Shown: one piece after another, positions 48,172-57,249 of the stretch | Position numbering within the stretch: position 1 is the stretch's first letter | How the letters are laid out: each line of letters starts with the position of its first letter | Assembly (NCBI GenBank): GCA_020634875.1 | Contig: JACKAX010000001.1 | Span: 151,366 to 215,365 of the forward strand | Source: Anaerolineales bacterium | Lineage (GTDB): Bacteria; Chloroflexota; Anaerolineae; Anaerolineales; JABWBV01 | Direction: 5' to 3' | Length of the DNA stretch: 64,000 nt | Notes under the pieces: generated by a model | What the model saw: only the letters and a program-made list of their open reading frames with translations | The model's database searches: none | Told to the model about the DNA's origin: nothing | Made by a program: the position numbers and the translations under genes

Positions 48172-48364
48172 ATAAGGTGTTTCTATGTGTGAGTGGGGAT
48201 GTCCGAAATTGTTCATTTTGCTCTATTATTCTATTTTCCAAAATTCCCGCGGTATGCTATATTTTTTAAGGTAATTTTGATGATGTTGTCTCGAAGATAT
48301 TGAACCTGCTGGCGCATGAGTTTCATTCCTTTCCTATCCTAATATCATATAAGCGAGAAGTCCT

Positions 48365-49099
48365 ATGTCCGATGAATTTGAAGATTTCCCTGAAATGGAA
48401 GATGATACCCCCGAAACATCCCCTATCCCCCCACGAAAGCCTGCCCCATCCTTTCAGACGCGGATGGCACAATGGGGTGAAAACCGCTTCATTTGGCAGG
48501 GGGGCAAATTTATGTTTGCGTTTTGGTCAATCGCGAGTGCGATTTCAATGGTTACGACTGTGGTGTTGATCATTGTGGTGATTGTGTTATTAAAGGAATT
48601 GTTTACTTTGAAGTCTTTGATTGGGGATCAGCTTTTGGGGGGCTTGCAGACCAACTTTGAGGCCATGGACGCGGCAACCATTGAAACGACGGTCGTTGTG
48701 GATGATACGATCACTGTAAATGACACAATCCCTGTTCAGTTTACCTTGACGTTGAACCAGAACACCAACGTCATCCTGACCGAAAATACAACGATTCCCA
48801 ATACGATTGTTACCTTGAACGGGGTGCAAATTCCGACAGATATCATCCTTCCCGCGGGGACTTCTCTGCCTATTGCCCTCAATATGGATGTGCCAGTGGA
48901 TCAGACGATCCCGATTTTTCTTGAAGTCCCGGTTCATTTGAGCGTACCCGTCTCCATTCCTCTCGAAGATACGGAGTTGCATAAGCCCTTTACCGGGTTG
49001 CAGGGGGTGGTGGCTCCTTATAACGAGATGCTGGCTGAAACGCCTAATTCATGGTGCGATGCAGGGTGGTTATTATGTGCCTTATTTGGTGATAAGTAA
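48365..49099 (+). CDS. Single-pass membrane protein with beta-rich ectodomain
   Basis: A 244-residue protein of unknown function. An acidic, Pro-rich cytoplasmic tail (1-55) precedes one helix (ISMVTTVVLIIVVIVLL, ~62-80). The outer part has a run of short near-repeats rich in Thr, Val, Ile and Pro (about 100-205: VVVDDTITVNDTIPVQFTL, ENTTIPNTIVTLNG, VPVDQTIPIFLEVPVHLSV), likely beta-strands. It ends with two cysteines in WCDAGWLLCALF. A terminator follows the stop codon. Confidence 0.65.
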   Translation: MSDEFEDFPEMEDDTPETSPIPPRKPAPSFQTRMAQWGENRFIWQGGKFMFAFWSIASAISMVTTVVLIIVVIVLLKELFTLKSLIGDQLLGGLQTNFEAMDAATIETTVVVDDTITVNDTIPVQFTLTLNQNTNVILTENTTIPNTIVTLNGVQIPTDIILPAGTSLPIALNMDVPVDQTIPIFLEVPVHLSVPVSIPLEDTELHKPFTGLQGVVAPYNEMLAETPNSWCDAGWLLCALFGDK

Positions 49100-49109
49100 G
49101 TGTGTAATA

Positions 49110-49146
49110 AAAGTGCATTGCTGGTAGGCAATGCACTTTCTTTTTC
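49110..49146 (+). terminator. Rho-independent terminator
   Basis: AAAGTGCATTGC / GCAATGCACTTT, perfect 12-bp arms around TGGTAG, followed by CTTTTT. Confidence 0.85.
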
Positions 49147-49484
49147 AGGCTTTTGGAGAAGAGGTAGTTACCTCCCCTCTAAAAAATGTTTTCAGTTTCT
49201 TATGGGGGTAACCCCGGGTAAGCCGTATTTCCTTCATGAAGACTAAGATTTAACTTTTGCGGGGGATCTTCACTATAAAGCTACTTACTCAAAAAAACTT
49301 TTTACGGGGATTTGTCTAATTGTACACATGTATTTGTCCTAAAGTTATCGTGTCATTTGTCCCTTCGCTTCTCATTAAAAAGAGATAAATTAAACATTCT
49401 GTACACCCGTAACTTTCAGTAGGTTTTTTCGACTGAAAGAACGGGTGCTGGTTTCCATGCCCAACGCTAACCATAACAAAAATT
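49147..49484. other. Gene-free upstream region of the cytochrome cluster
   Basis: AT-rich, no gene. CTTTCAGT (49413-49420) and ACTGAAAG (49432-49439) form an 8-bp inverted repeat about 45 bases before the first cytochrome start; it may be an operator. TGTACACATGTA at 49320-49331 is nearly symmetric as well. No clear sigma70 pair was identified. Confidence 0.4.
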
Positions 49485-50933
49485 ATGCGACGACAACACC
49501 CTTTCCTTTCTCCCTCTGGCATTGTCTTGACTTTGTTCTTGACGCTGATTTTGGCAACCTTGCTTTGGCGTACGGGCGGGCTAATGTTTAACCCTGGCCC
49601 TCTTACTGCCAAAGCGCAAAGCGGGCAGACGCTTGGCGGTGTGGCTTCTCACGCAGAAATTAAAGCTTGTAATACCTGTCACCAGCCACTCAAATCTGAA
49701 CAGGCTCCTCTCTGCCTGAGTTGTCATGAAGATGTGCAAAACCAGTTGGATACTGCAAATGGTATTCACGCCCAGTTCAAACCCGAGCAACCTTGCTTTG
49801 CCTGTCATCCAGATCACCGTGGGCACGATTTTGACCCCACTCAGGCTGGATTGGAAAACTTCGATCATTCTGTGACCTCGTTTAGTCTCATCTGGCATCA
49901 AGTTGATTACAACGCAGTGCCTCTGCAGTGCGATAGCTGCCACGCTTCGGAGAATTTTAGTGTGAATCAGGCAACCTGCACTACATGTCATGCTAACCAC
50001 GATGTGGCGTTTATGACCAAACACCAACAAGATTATGGTACCGATTGTCTGGCCTGCCATGATGGGGCAGATCGGATGGCCGATTTTGACCATAGCGAAA
50101 CGGCTTTTCCCTTGGAAGGAAAACACGCTACGACCAGTTGCATAGGGTGCCATAAAAATAACGAATTTGTGGGCTTACCCACCGATTGTGTCGCATGTCA
50201 CGAAGAGCCGGCCCTTCATGCCGGACTGTTTGAGGATACATGCGATTCTTGTCACACGCCTGAGGCGTGGACCCCAGCGATTCTCGATGAGAAAGCTTTC
50301 GACCATGCAACCCAAACCCGCTTTAGTCTTGTCCAGCACCAGGCCGATTTTTCGGGAGCGGTAATGAATTGTGCTTCGTGCCACGAGACGAATCTGGAAG
50401 CTATGGATTTGCAAGTGTGTACTACCTGTCATGCTCGGGCTGATCAGGTCTTCATGACGACACACACGCAACAATATGGTACTGACTGTCTGGCCTGCCA
50501 TGATGGTGTAGATCGGATGCATGATTTTAATCATGCGAATTTCTTCGTCCTTGACGGGAAACATGCTGAAATCGAATGTGCGGCTTGTCATGCCAATCAA
50601 CAGTTTGCTGGAACGCCCACGGAGTGTGTGGCCTGTCATGAAGAGCCTTCCATTCATGCTGGGGTCTTCGGCCTTCAATGTGGCAATTGCCATAGCACGA
50701 CAGCCTGGGCCCCTGCGAGTTTGAAATCGCATACTTTTCCTCTTGATCATGGTGGAGAAGGTGTAATAGCCTGCGAAACTTGTCATACCACCACATATAT
50801 CCAATACACTTGTGATGTCTGTCATGATCCCGTAGAAATGCGCCAGGAGCATAGTGAAGAAGGGATTACCGATATCACTAACTGTGTTGAATGTCACCCC
50901 ACTGGCCTGAAAGAAGAAGGCGAAAACAATTAA
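49485..50933 (+). CDS. Membrane-anchored 18-heme c-type cytochrome
   Basis: A 482-residue multiheme cytochrome with 18 CxxCH motifs, anchored by an N-terminal helix (IVLTLFLTLILATLLW, ~13-28) without a lipobox. Hemes 4-9 and 10-15 form two tandem six-heme modules with the same order: the third reads YGTDCLACHDG, the fifth ECVACHEEP-like, the sixth C(D/G)(S/N)CH followed by AW. Three hemes precede and three follow them. The heme-bearing part lies outside the membrane. The next cytochrome starts 13 bp later. It is probably the membrane-proximal or collecting member of an electron conduit; this is inferred. Confidence 0.88.
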   Translation: MRRQHPFLSPSGIVLTLFLTLILATLLWRTGGLMFNPGPLTAKAQSGQTLGGVASHAEIKACNTCHQPLKSEQAPLCLSCHEDVQNQLDTANGIHAQFKPEQPCFACHPDHRGHDFDPTQAGLENFDHSVTSFSLIWHQVDYNAVPLQCDSCHASENFSVNQATCTTCHANHDVAFMTKHQQDYGTDCLACHDGADRMADFDHSETAFPLEGKHATTSCIGCHKNNEFVGLPTDCVACHEEPALHAGLFEDTCDSCHTPEAWTPAILDEKAFDHATQTRFSLVQHQADFSGAVMNCASCHETNLEAMDLQVCTTCHARADQVFMTTHTQQYGTDCLACHDGVDRMHDFNHANFFVLDGKHAEIECAACHANQQFAGTPTECVACHEEPSIHAGVFGLQCGNCHSTTAWAPASLKSHTFPLDHGGEGVIACETCHTTTYIQYTCDVCHDPVEMRQEHSEEGITDITNCVECHPTGLKEEGENN

Positions 50934-50946
50934 TCTGGATTTTTTT

Positions 50947-53070
50947 ATGCGTAAGTTCTTTTTACGAGCAGTATTTTTGACGATGCTATTGGTGCTATTA
51001 GGGGGTGTCTTTTTGGCTTTTCTTTCCCAAGTAAGGCCTCTTCGCCCGGGTAACCTGGCTTTTTCGATTCAATATATGGCTGAACGCCAACGCGCGGCCC
51101 TGACTGCCCAGCCTATCGCCCGCGCATACTACGAGTTGACTTTGTTGGAGCAACGGATTAATGATCTTTCGATACGCACCAATACCAAACATGAAACTGC
51201 GGCAGTATATTATTTGGATTTGGCTTTGGATCAAACTTCCGAAGCCGTCTCTGAGGCAGTTCTAAGTGATGCATCTCTTCAGGCAGACCTCCGGGCGCGT
51301 TTGTTGGGAATGATTCAATATTTGCAAGCGAATCTTGGACAGTTGCATATCGTGTCACGGGATAACCCGGCTACGTATCAGGCCTTTGTAGCGAAGGTTG
51401 CGACCTTAAACAGTATGTTGGCGAGTACATCCTCCGATTTGACCAACTTGCTTGCCATGCAACCTCCCGCGGATATCCAGCCAGAAACAACTCCTGTGCC
51501 TGTTGAGAGCGGCCTGACCAATCCTCAGAGTGTTCCCTTCCTGCCTGGAAGCGAAGGCGCAGAGCATCTTTTTTATCCGCTTGTCGGTCAACATGCTGTT
51601 ATTGCCTGTGCCACATGCCATCCGGGGGAACAATACGCAGGCACACCAACAGATTGTGCCTCTTGCCATACCAATGTTCTCCCAATCAATCACTATAGTG
51701 GCGATTGTGCCACCTGCCATACCCCCAACTCCTGGCAGGAAGCTACCTTTGATCACGCGTTATATGGTGCTAAAGATTGTCAAACTTGTCACACAGTAGA
51801 TAAACCAGCTAATCACTTTGCTGGGCAATGTTCGGCTTGCCATGCCACTACCGCTTGGACGCCTGCGACTTTTGATCATAGCGTGATAGATACTTCTAAT
51901 TGTGCGGCCTGTCACAGTAGCGACGCCCCAGCCAATCACTATACCGGGCAGTGTTCGAACTGTCACAAAACAACGGCCTGGAATAGTATTACCTTTGATC
52001 ACACCGGTTTTACTGATTGTACGGCCTGCCATAGTAAAGATACCCCTGCCAACCACTATGCCGGACAGTGCTCCAATTGTCACGCGACAACTAAATGGGG
52101 GAATGTCAGCTTTGACCATTCCGGTCAAACTAATTGTAGTAGTTGCCATAGTAAAGACGCCCCGGCCAATCATTTTTCAGGACAATGTTCTAATTGTCAT
52201 AGCACCAATACCTGGAGTGGGGCCAGTTTTGACCATTCTGGGTTAACGGATTGTCAGTCGTGTCACGCGAGCGATGCTCCTGCGAATCATTATTCGGGAC
52301 AATGTTCTAAATGCCACAGTACCAACGGCTGGGGTGGAGCCAGTTTTGACCACTCCGGGTTGACGGATTGCCAGTCGTGTCATGCCAGTGATGCTCCTGC
52401 CAATCACTACTCCGGGCAGTGTTCCAATTGTCATAGCACGAATGGTTGGGGTGGAGCTAGTTTTGACCACTCTGGGCTGACAGATTGCCAGTCGTGTCAT
52501 GCCAGCGATGCTCCTGCCAATCACTACTCCGGGCAGTGTTCTAATTGTCATAACACCAATGGTTGGGGTGGAGCCAGTTTTGACCACTCCGGATTGACGG
52601 ATTGTCAATCGTGCCACACGCCTCCCAGTAACCATTTCTCAGGACAATGTTCTAACTGTCACAACACCAATAACTGGAACAACGTTAACTTTGACCATAG
52701 CGGGCAAACGAATTGTTCATCCTGCCATACCCCACCTAGTAATCACTACTCCGGGCAATGTTCAAGTTGCCATAATACTAATAATTGGAATTTTGAACAT
52801 AGCGGTAATTCGGACTGTTTGGCTTGCCATGCAGATGATGAACCCAGTGATGGTGATCACCCCCACGGAGAACAATGCTCAAATTGCCATAACACCAATG
52901 ATTGGGAGGGAGGCGATGGGGATGTGATCAATACGCGCCTGCCCAACTGGCTCCTCGGTCTTGCACAAACCTCAGCTCCCTTGCCTCGGGCTAAACAATT
53001 ATCCAGTAACCCATTTACAAACTGTCAGACCTGTCACACAGTACAGCCTGAAGTGATCACTTTGAAATAA
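50947..53070 (+). CDS. Membrane-anchored 24-heme c-type cytochrome
   Basis: A 707-residue protein with 24 CxxCH motifs. An uncleaved-looking N-terminal helix (FLRAVFLTMLLVLLGGVFLA) is followed by a helical, heme-free domain (about 45-170, e.g. YYELTLLEQRINDLSIRTNT). A linker leads to LPGSEGAEHLFYPLVGQHAV and the first heme at about 221. The rest is mostly 39-residue units with two hemes each (DCQSCHASDAPANHYSGQCS followed by NCH, then W...FDH). It ends with a lone CQTCH. The same layout recurs in the next gene. No motif for a substrate is seen, so it is an electron-transfer protein. Confidence 0.88.
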   Translation: MRKFFLRAVFLTMLLVLLGGVFLAFLSQVRPLRPGNLAFSIQYMAERQRAALTAQPIARAYYELTLLEQRINDLSIRTNTKHETAAVYYLDLALDQTSEAVSEAVLSDASLQADLRARLLGMIQYLQANLGQLHIVSRDNPATYQAFVAKVATLNSMLASTSSDLTNLLAMQPPADIQPETTPVPVESGLTNPQSVPFLPGSEGAEHLFYPLVGQHAVIACATCHPGEQYAGTPTDCASCHTNVLPINHYSGDCATCHTPNSWQEATFDHALYGAKDCQTCHTVDKPANHFAGQCSACHATTAWTPATFDHSVIDTSNCAACHSSDAPANHYTGQCSNCHKTTAWNSITFDHTGFTDCTACHSKDTPANHYAGQCSNCHATTKWGNVSFDHSGQTNCSSCHSKDAPANHFSGQCSNCHSTNTWSGASFDHSGLTDCQSCHASDAPANHYSGQCSKCHSTNGWGGASFDHSGLTDCQSCHASDAPANHYSGQCSNCHSTNGWGGASFDHSGLTDCQSCHASDAPANHYSGQCSNCHNTNGWGGASFDHSGLTDCQSCHTPPSNHFSGQCSNCHNTNNWNNVNFDHSGQTNCSSCHTPPSNHYSGQCSSCHNTNNWNFEHSGNSDCLACHADDEPSDGDHPHGEQCSNCHNTNDWEGGDGDVINTRLPNWLLGLAQTSAPLPRAKQLSSNPFTNCQTCHTVQPEVITLK
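52201..52620 (+). repeat. 117-bp coding tandem repeats in the 24-heme gene
   Basis: Units start near 52201, 52318, 52435 and 52552, exactly 117 bp apart, and differ at few positions. Each encodes one 39-residue two-heme module. Confidence 0.85.
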
Positions 53071-53099
53071 ATCAAAAGATTTTTTTGCCCTCATGAAAA

Positions 53100-53136
53100 C
53101 GTTCTCCCTGTTCCATTGAATGATGCCAGGGGAACG
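53100..53136 (+). promoter_or_regulatory. Hairpin between the 24- and 36-heme genes
   Basis: CGTTCTCCCTG pairs with CAGGGGAACG (one bulge). It lies in the 128-bp gap before the largest cytochrome gene, and further GTTCTC/GAGAAC-like words surround it. It could set the ratio of the two cytochromes. Confidence 0.4.
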
Positions 53137-53198
53137 ATGAGTTCTCCCGGCTCTCCTGGGTGTTCTCATGGGCTACTGTAGAAAAGGAGAAGGATGCT

Positions 53199-56045
53199 AT
53201 GAGAAAATTTTTCCTGCGTGCTACTGTTCTCACAATCTTGTTATTGATTTTGGGCGGCGTTTTTATGCTGTTTCTTTCTCAAACGCGCCCCCTACGTCCA
53301 GGAAATTTCGTTTTTCCGGTGCAGTATTTGGCCGAACGCCAACGGGCCGGGTTGACTAAAGACCCGGTTGATCGCGCCCACTATGAACTGAAATTGCTTG
53401 CGCGACGGATTGATGATCTCGTTGTTCGCACGGGGACACGTCACGAAATTACGGCGATACGTTATCTTGATCTTGCCCTAGATAATGCCTCCAATGCAGT
53501 TGCTAACGCTATTTTAGCTGATCCTGCTAGCCAAACAGAACTGCGCTCGGAATTATTTACTCTAGTTGAACAACTTCAAACCTCGTTAGTTGCCCTCCAA
53601 ATCGTTCCCCAGGAAAATCCTGATGTTTTCAGTGCCCTACAGGCCAAAGTCTCCACACTTGCCCTCATGCTCAAGAATGAAACGGCTGATTTAACACATC
53701 TGGATCGGATTGCGGGCATTGATGTGGAGCCGGATGCAGAATCTGCGACAAAACCTTCTTCTGATACATCCAATTTGGATAACCCACAAGGGATTGCATT
53801 CCTGCCGGGGAGCGAGGGGGCCAAACATGCGTTTTATCCGCTTGTTGGTCAACATGCTCTTCTGGAGTGTGCCAGTTGTCATCCTTCCGAACAGTACGCC
53901 GGAACGCCAACCGATTGTGCCACTTGCCATACCAATGTTATCCCAGATAATCACTACGAAGGGGACTGCGCTACTTGCCATACCCCCATGTCCTGGCAGG
54001 AGGCTACGTTTGATCACCAATTATATGGGGCTACGAACTGTACTTCTTGTCATACAAAAGACAAACCGGAAAATCACTTTTCGGGGCAGTGCTCGGCCTG
54101 TCACACGGCTGATGCCTGGAAGCCCGCCAACTTTGATCACAGTGTTTTGGATACGAGCAATTGTCAATCCTGTCATGCCAGTGACGCCCCCGTTAATCAT
54201 TACATCGGGCAATGCTCTAATTGCCATGTGACAAACAGCTGGACCGCAATTAATTTTGACCACACAGGATTGACCAATTGCCAATCGTGCCACGCTAGCG
54301 ATGCCCCGGCCAATCACTATTCCGGGCAGTGTTCCAACTGTCATAATACTGCTAACTGGGCCAGTGTAAATTTTGATCACACTGGTCAGACCAATTGCCA
54401 ATCGTGCCATGCCAGCGATGCCCCAGCTAACCATTATTCCGGGCAGTGTTCCAATTGCCACGGAACTTCTTCCTGGACAAATGTAAATTTTGATCACACT
54501 GGTCAGACCAACTGCCAATCGTGCCATGCCAGCGATGCCCCAGCTAATCATTATTCTGGGCAGTGTTCTAATTGCCACACCAGTACCAACAACTGGCAAA
54601 ATGTAAACTTCGATCACACCGGACAAACGGCTTGTCAATCGTGCCATGCCAGTGACGCCCCGCCGAACCATTATTCCGGGCAATGTTCCACCTGTCATAC
54701 CAGCACCAACAGCTGGAGTCAGGTGAACTTTGACCACACCGGACAAACGAACTGCCAATCCTGCCATGCCAGCGACGCTCCGCCGAACCACTATTCTGGA
54801 CAGTGTTCTACCTGCCATACCAGCACCTCCAACTGGGGGCAGGTGAGTTTTAACCATACAGGGCAGACTAACTGCCAATCGTGCCATGCCAGTGATGCCC
54901 CGCCGAATCACTACTCCGGGCAATGTTCTAATTGCCACACTAGCACCTCCAACTGGGGGCAGGTGAACTTTGACCACACCGGACAGACCAATTGTTCATC
55001 ATGTCATGCTGGCGATGCGCCACCGAATCACTATTCTGGACAATGTTCTACTTGCCATACCAGTACCTCCAACTGGGGTCAAGTGAGTTTCAATCATACC
55101 GGCCAGACAGATTGCCAGTCGTGTCACAGTAGTGATGCCCCGCCGAACCACTATTCTGGACAGTGTTCCACCTGCCACACCAGTACCTCTAACTGGGGCC
55201 AGGTGAGTTTCAACCATACTGGACAAACCAATTGTTCATCATGTCATGATGGCGATGCGCCACCCAACCACTATTCTGGGCAGTGTTCCAACTGTCATAC
55301 CAGTACCTCCAACTGGAGTCAGGTGAGCTTTAATCACACGGGGCAAACGGATTGCCAGTCATGTCATAGTGCTGATGCGCCGCCCAATCACTATTCCGGG
55401 CAGTGTTCCAACTGTCATACCAGTACATCCAACTGGAGTCAGGTGAACTTCGATCATACCGGGCAAACCAATTGTTCGTCGTGTCATACGCCGCCGTCAA
55501 ATCACTATCCTGGACAGTGCTCGAACTGCCATACCAGCACCTCTAATTGGGGACAGGTGAATTTCAATCATACAGGGCTGACTGATTGTTCGTCGTGTCA
55601 TACGCCGCCTTCCAATCACTATTCGGGACAGTGCTCAAATTGTCATAATACGAATGATTGGGGAGATGCTACGTTTGACCATACCGGGCAAAACAACTGT
55701 TCATCCTGCCATAACCCGCCTTCTAACCACTTCCCTGGACAGTGTTCGGATTGCCATCACAGCTTTAATAACTGGAACTTTAACCATAACGATAATAGTA
55801 ATAACTGCCTTACGTGCCACGAGAATGATCAACCTGATCCTCCCCACCCGCAGGGCCAACAATGTTCAGACTGCCACAACCCCAACGATTGGGGGGATGG
55901 ACCGGAAGGTTTTACCCTGCTTTCGTGGTTCCAGAACACTACACACGCCTCCGTGGAAACCGCTGGCGTGAAACAGCTGACGGGTACACAATTAGGTACC
56001 TGCCAACTGTGCCATACCTCTTCACAAGAGATGGCCCAAAAGTAA
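53199..56045 (+). CDS. Membrane-anchored 36-heme c-type cytochrome
   Basis: A 948-residue protein with 36 CxxCH motifs, paralogous to the 24-heme protein: same N-terminal helix (KFFLRATVLTILLLILGGVF), same heme-free helical domain, same LPGSEGAKHAFYPLVGQHAL entry and same C-terminal KQL...CQLCH end. The middle is a long run of 40-residue units with two hemes each, e.g. TNCQSCHASDAPPNHYSGQC. Each unit has two non-heme-motif histidines (in NHY and in FDH/FNH), enough for bis-His ligation. The ATG at 53199 has AAGGA upstream and aligns with the paralogue. Fully extended, the units would form a long heme chain outside the cell membrane. Confidence 0.88.
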   Translation: MRKFFLRATVLTILLLILGGVFMLFLSQTRPLRPGNFVFPVQYLAERQRAGLTKDPVDRAHYELKLLARRIDDLVVRTGTRHEITAIRYLDLALDNASNAVANAILADPASQTELRSELFTLVEQLQTSLVALQIVPQENPDVFSALQAKVSTLALMLKNETADLTHLDRIAGIDVEPDAESATKPSSDTSNLDNPQGIAFLPGSEGAKHAFYPLVGQHALLECASCHPSEQYAGTPTDCATCHTNVIPDNHYEGDCATCHTPMSWQEATFDHQLYGATNCTSCHTKDKPENHFSGQCSACHTADAWKPANFDHSVLDTSNCQSCHASDAPVNHYIGQCSNCHVTNSWTAINFDHTGLTNCQSCHASDAPANHYSGQCSNCHNTANWASVNFDHTGQTNCQSCHASDAPANHYSGQCSNCHGTSSWTNVNFDHTGQTNCQSCHASDAPANHYSGQCSNCHTSTNNWQNVNFDHTGQTACQSCHASDAPPNHYSGQCSTCHTSTNSWSQVNFDHTGQTNCQSCHASDAPPNHYSGQCSTCHTSTSNWGQVSFNHTGQTNCQSCHASDAPPNHYSGQCSNCHTSTSNWGQVNFDHTGQTNCSSCHAGDAPPNHYSGQCSTCHTSTSNWGQVSFNHTGQTDCQSCHSSDAPPNHYSGQCSTCHTSTSNWGQVSFNHTGQTNCSSCHDGDAPPNHYSGQCSNCHTSTSNWSQVSFNHTGQTDCQSCHSADAPPNHYSGQCSNCHTSTSNWSQVNFDHTGQTNCSSCHTPPSNHYPGQCSNCHTSTSNWGQVNFNHTGLTDCSSCHTPPSNHYSGQCSNCHNTNDWGDATFDHTGQNNCSSCHNPPSNHFPGQCSDCHHSFNNWNFNHNDNSNNCLTCHENDQPDPPHPQGQQCSDCHNPNDWGDGPEGFTLLSWFQNTTHASVETAGVKQLTGTQLGTCQLCHTSSQEMAQK
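54219..55640 (+). repeat. 120-bp coding tandem repeats in the 36-heme gene
   Basis: Units begin at 54579, 54699, 54819, 54939, 55059, 55179, 55299 and 55419, exactly 120 bp apart, with 117-bp units before and slightly shortened units after. Neighbouring units are near-identical, including silent positions, which points to recent duplication or gene conversion. Confidence 0.88.
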
Positions 56046-56069
56046 AATCATCTTCAACAAGTAGACCTC

Positions 56070-56120
56070 CCCGAAAAAAAGGATGGACGAGGAAGGCACC
56101 TCTCCATCCTTTTCTTCGGG
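56070..56120 (+). terminator. Terminator-like hairpin after the 36-heme gene
   Basis: CCCGAAAAAAAGGATGGA pairs with TCCATCCTTTTCTTCGGG (one mismatch). It lies between the cytochromes and the membrane b-type cytochrome gene, so some transcripts likely end here. Confidence 0.7.
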
Positions 56121-56139
56121 TATCTTTTTAAAGGAATAT

Positions 56140-56961
56140 ATGATGCAAAATACCACGCGCGAGCTTTGGCTTGCTTTTATCGCTGTTGTTGTAATTACGG
56201 TTTTATACTTATTTATCGTCGTTACCCAGGGTGGTGTTCCAGGGGCGCGTGAGTTTTTTGGGCATTCTTTTGGGGTTGTTGGATTTATCTTAATGCTGAT
56301 GACGGAATTTCTTTACTCCCAACGCAAGCGCACGCGGAGTGCACGTTGGGGAAAGATGGCTAGTTGGCTACAATTTCACATTTTCACAGGTATCGTCGGG
56401 CCATATATGGTACTCCTGCACTCTTCCTGGAAATTCAACGGTCTGGCTGGAGTCGTTACTTTGTTGATGACGGTTGTCGTTCTCAGTGGCTTTGTGGGCC
56501 GATATATTTACACTGCGGTGCCGCGCTCTGCGGACGGGGCTGTGTTAGAATCGGATGAACTGGAAAGTGCTATTGCGGGAGTGGAAAGTAGTTTACGTGA
56601 ATGGCTAACTGCTTACCCACGCACCGTAAATCAACTGCAACCCCTCTTGGCTGGGGCCAGCCTCGGCGGTCAAAGTGAACTTAGTATCATCTTTGGCCGT
56701 GGGTTGCGAGAGTGGCAAATGCGGTTTCAATGGCGGCAACTCAAAAATCAATTACAAGGGTTACCGCGTGAACAAATACATCAACTGGAAGGGTTGATCC
56801 GCCGTCGTCAGACCTTGCAACGGCAAATTGCATCCCTTGCTATGGCTCGTCGGCTGTTGGCCCTTTGGCATGCCGTCCATGTGCCCATAGGCATGACGCT
56901 TTTTTTTGCCGCTACCATCCATATTGTTGGCGCAATCTATTATGCAACCCTGCTGAAATAG
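56140..56961 (+). CDS. b-type cytochrome-like membrane protein
   Basis: A 273-residue membrane protein with about five helices. Histidines within helices could bind heme b: FFGHSFGVVGF, LQFHIFTGIVG, VLLHSSWKFNG, LWHAVHVPIG and AATIHIVGAI. A long soluble loop (about 118-230) lies between helices 4 and 5. The layout resembles cytochrome b561/ferric-reductase-like proteins linked to Fe-S subunits. In this cluster it is the natural step between the cytoplasmic ferredoxin/FAD pair and the outside cytochromes. AAGGA precedes the ATG; a second ATG follows directly. Confidence 0.75.
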   Translation: MMQNTTRELWLAFIAVVVITVLYLFIVVTQGGVPGAREFFGHSFGVVGFILMLMTEFLYSQRKRTRSARWGKMASWLQFHIFTGIVGPYMVLLHSSWKFNGLAGVVTLLMTVVVLSGFVGRYIYTAVPRSADGAVLESDELESAIAGVESSLREWLTAYPRTVNQLQPLLAGASLGGQSELSIIFGRGLREWQMRFQWRQLKNQLQGLPREQIHQLEGLIRRRQTLQRQIASLAMARRLLALWHAVHVPIGMTLFFAATIHIVGAIYYATLLK

Positions 56962-56970
56962 AAAAGAATT

Positions 56971-57228
56971 ATGGCTCTTGATACTTTTTTTAAACCCGAA
57001 AAAACACGCCGTCAGGCTTTAAGCCAGGGCCAGGTTGTCCCTGACGCCTCGCGCTGTGTACAATGCGGGATTTGCTCTTTTCATTGTCCGATTTCGATTG
57101 ATGTTCGTCGCCACGCCTGGACCGGGGAACCTGTTAAGGCCAGCCGTTGCTTGACCTGTGGGGAATGTGTTGCACGGTGTCCGCGAGGGGTTTTACGTTT
57201 TGAAAAATCAAACTTGTTTGAATTATAG
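56971..57228 (+). CDS. Two-cluster [4Fe-4S] ferredoxin, HdrC-like
   Basis: An 85-residue protein with two classical clusters: CVQCGICSFHCP near 29-40 and CLTCGECVARCP near 63-74, each CxxCxxCxxxCP. The spacing and the VPDASRCVQCGICSFHCP start resemble HdrC-type subunits and small Fe-S adaptor proteins. It lies 9 bp after the b-type cytochrome and 21 bp before the FAD oxidoreductase, so it probably shuttles electrons between them on the cytoplasmic face. Confidence 0.9.
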   Translation: MALDTFFKPEKTRRQALSQGQVVPDASRCVQCGICSFHCPISIDVRRHAWTGEPVKASRCLTCGECVARCPRGVLRFEKSNLFEL

Positions 57229-57249
57229 TAACTATACACACCTGATCCT

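Noticed and set aside
54219..55640. Regular 120-bp repeats considered as a CRISPR or minisatellite array
   Set aside because: They are in-frame coding units with CxxCH motifs; there are no short identical repeats with unique spacers.
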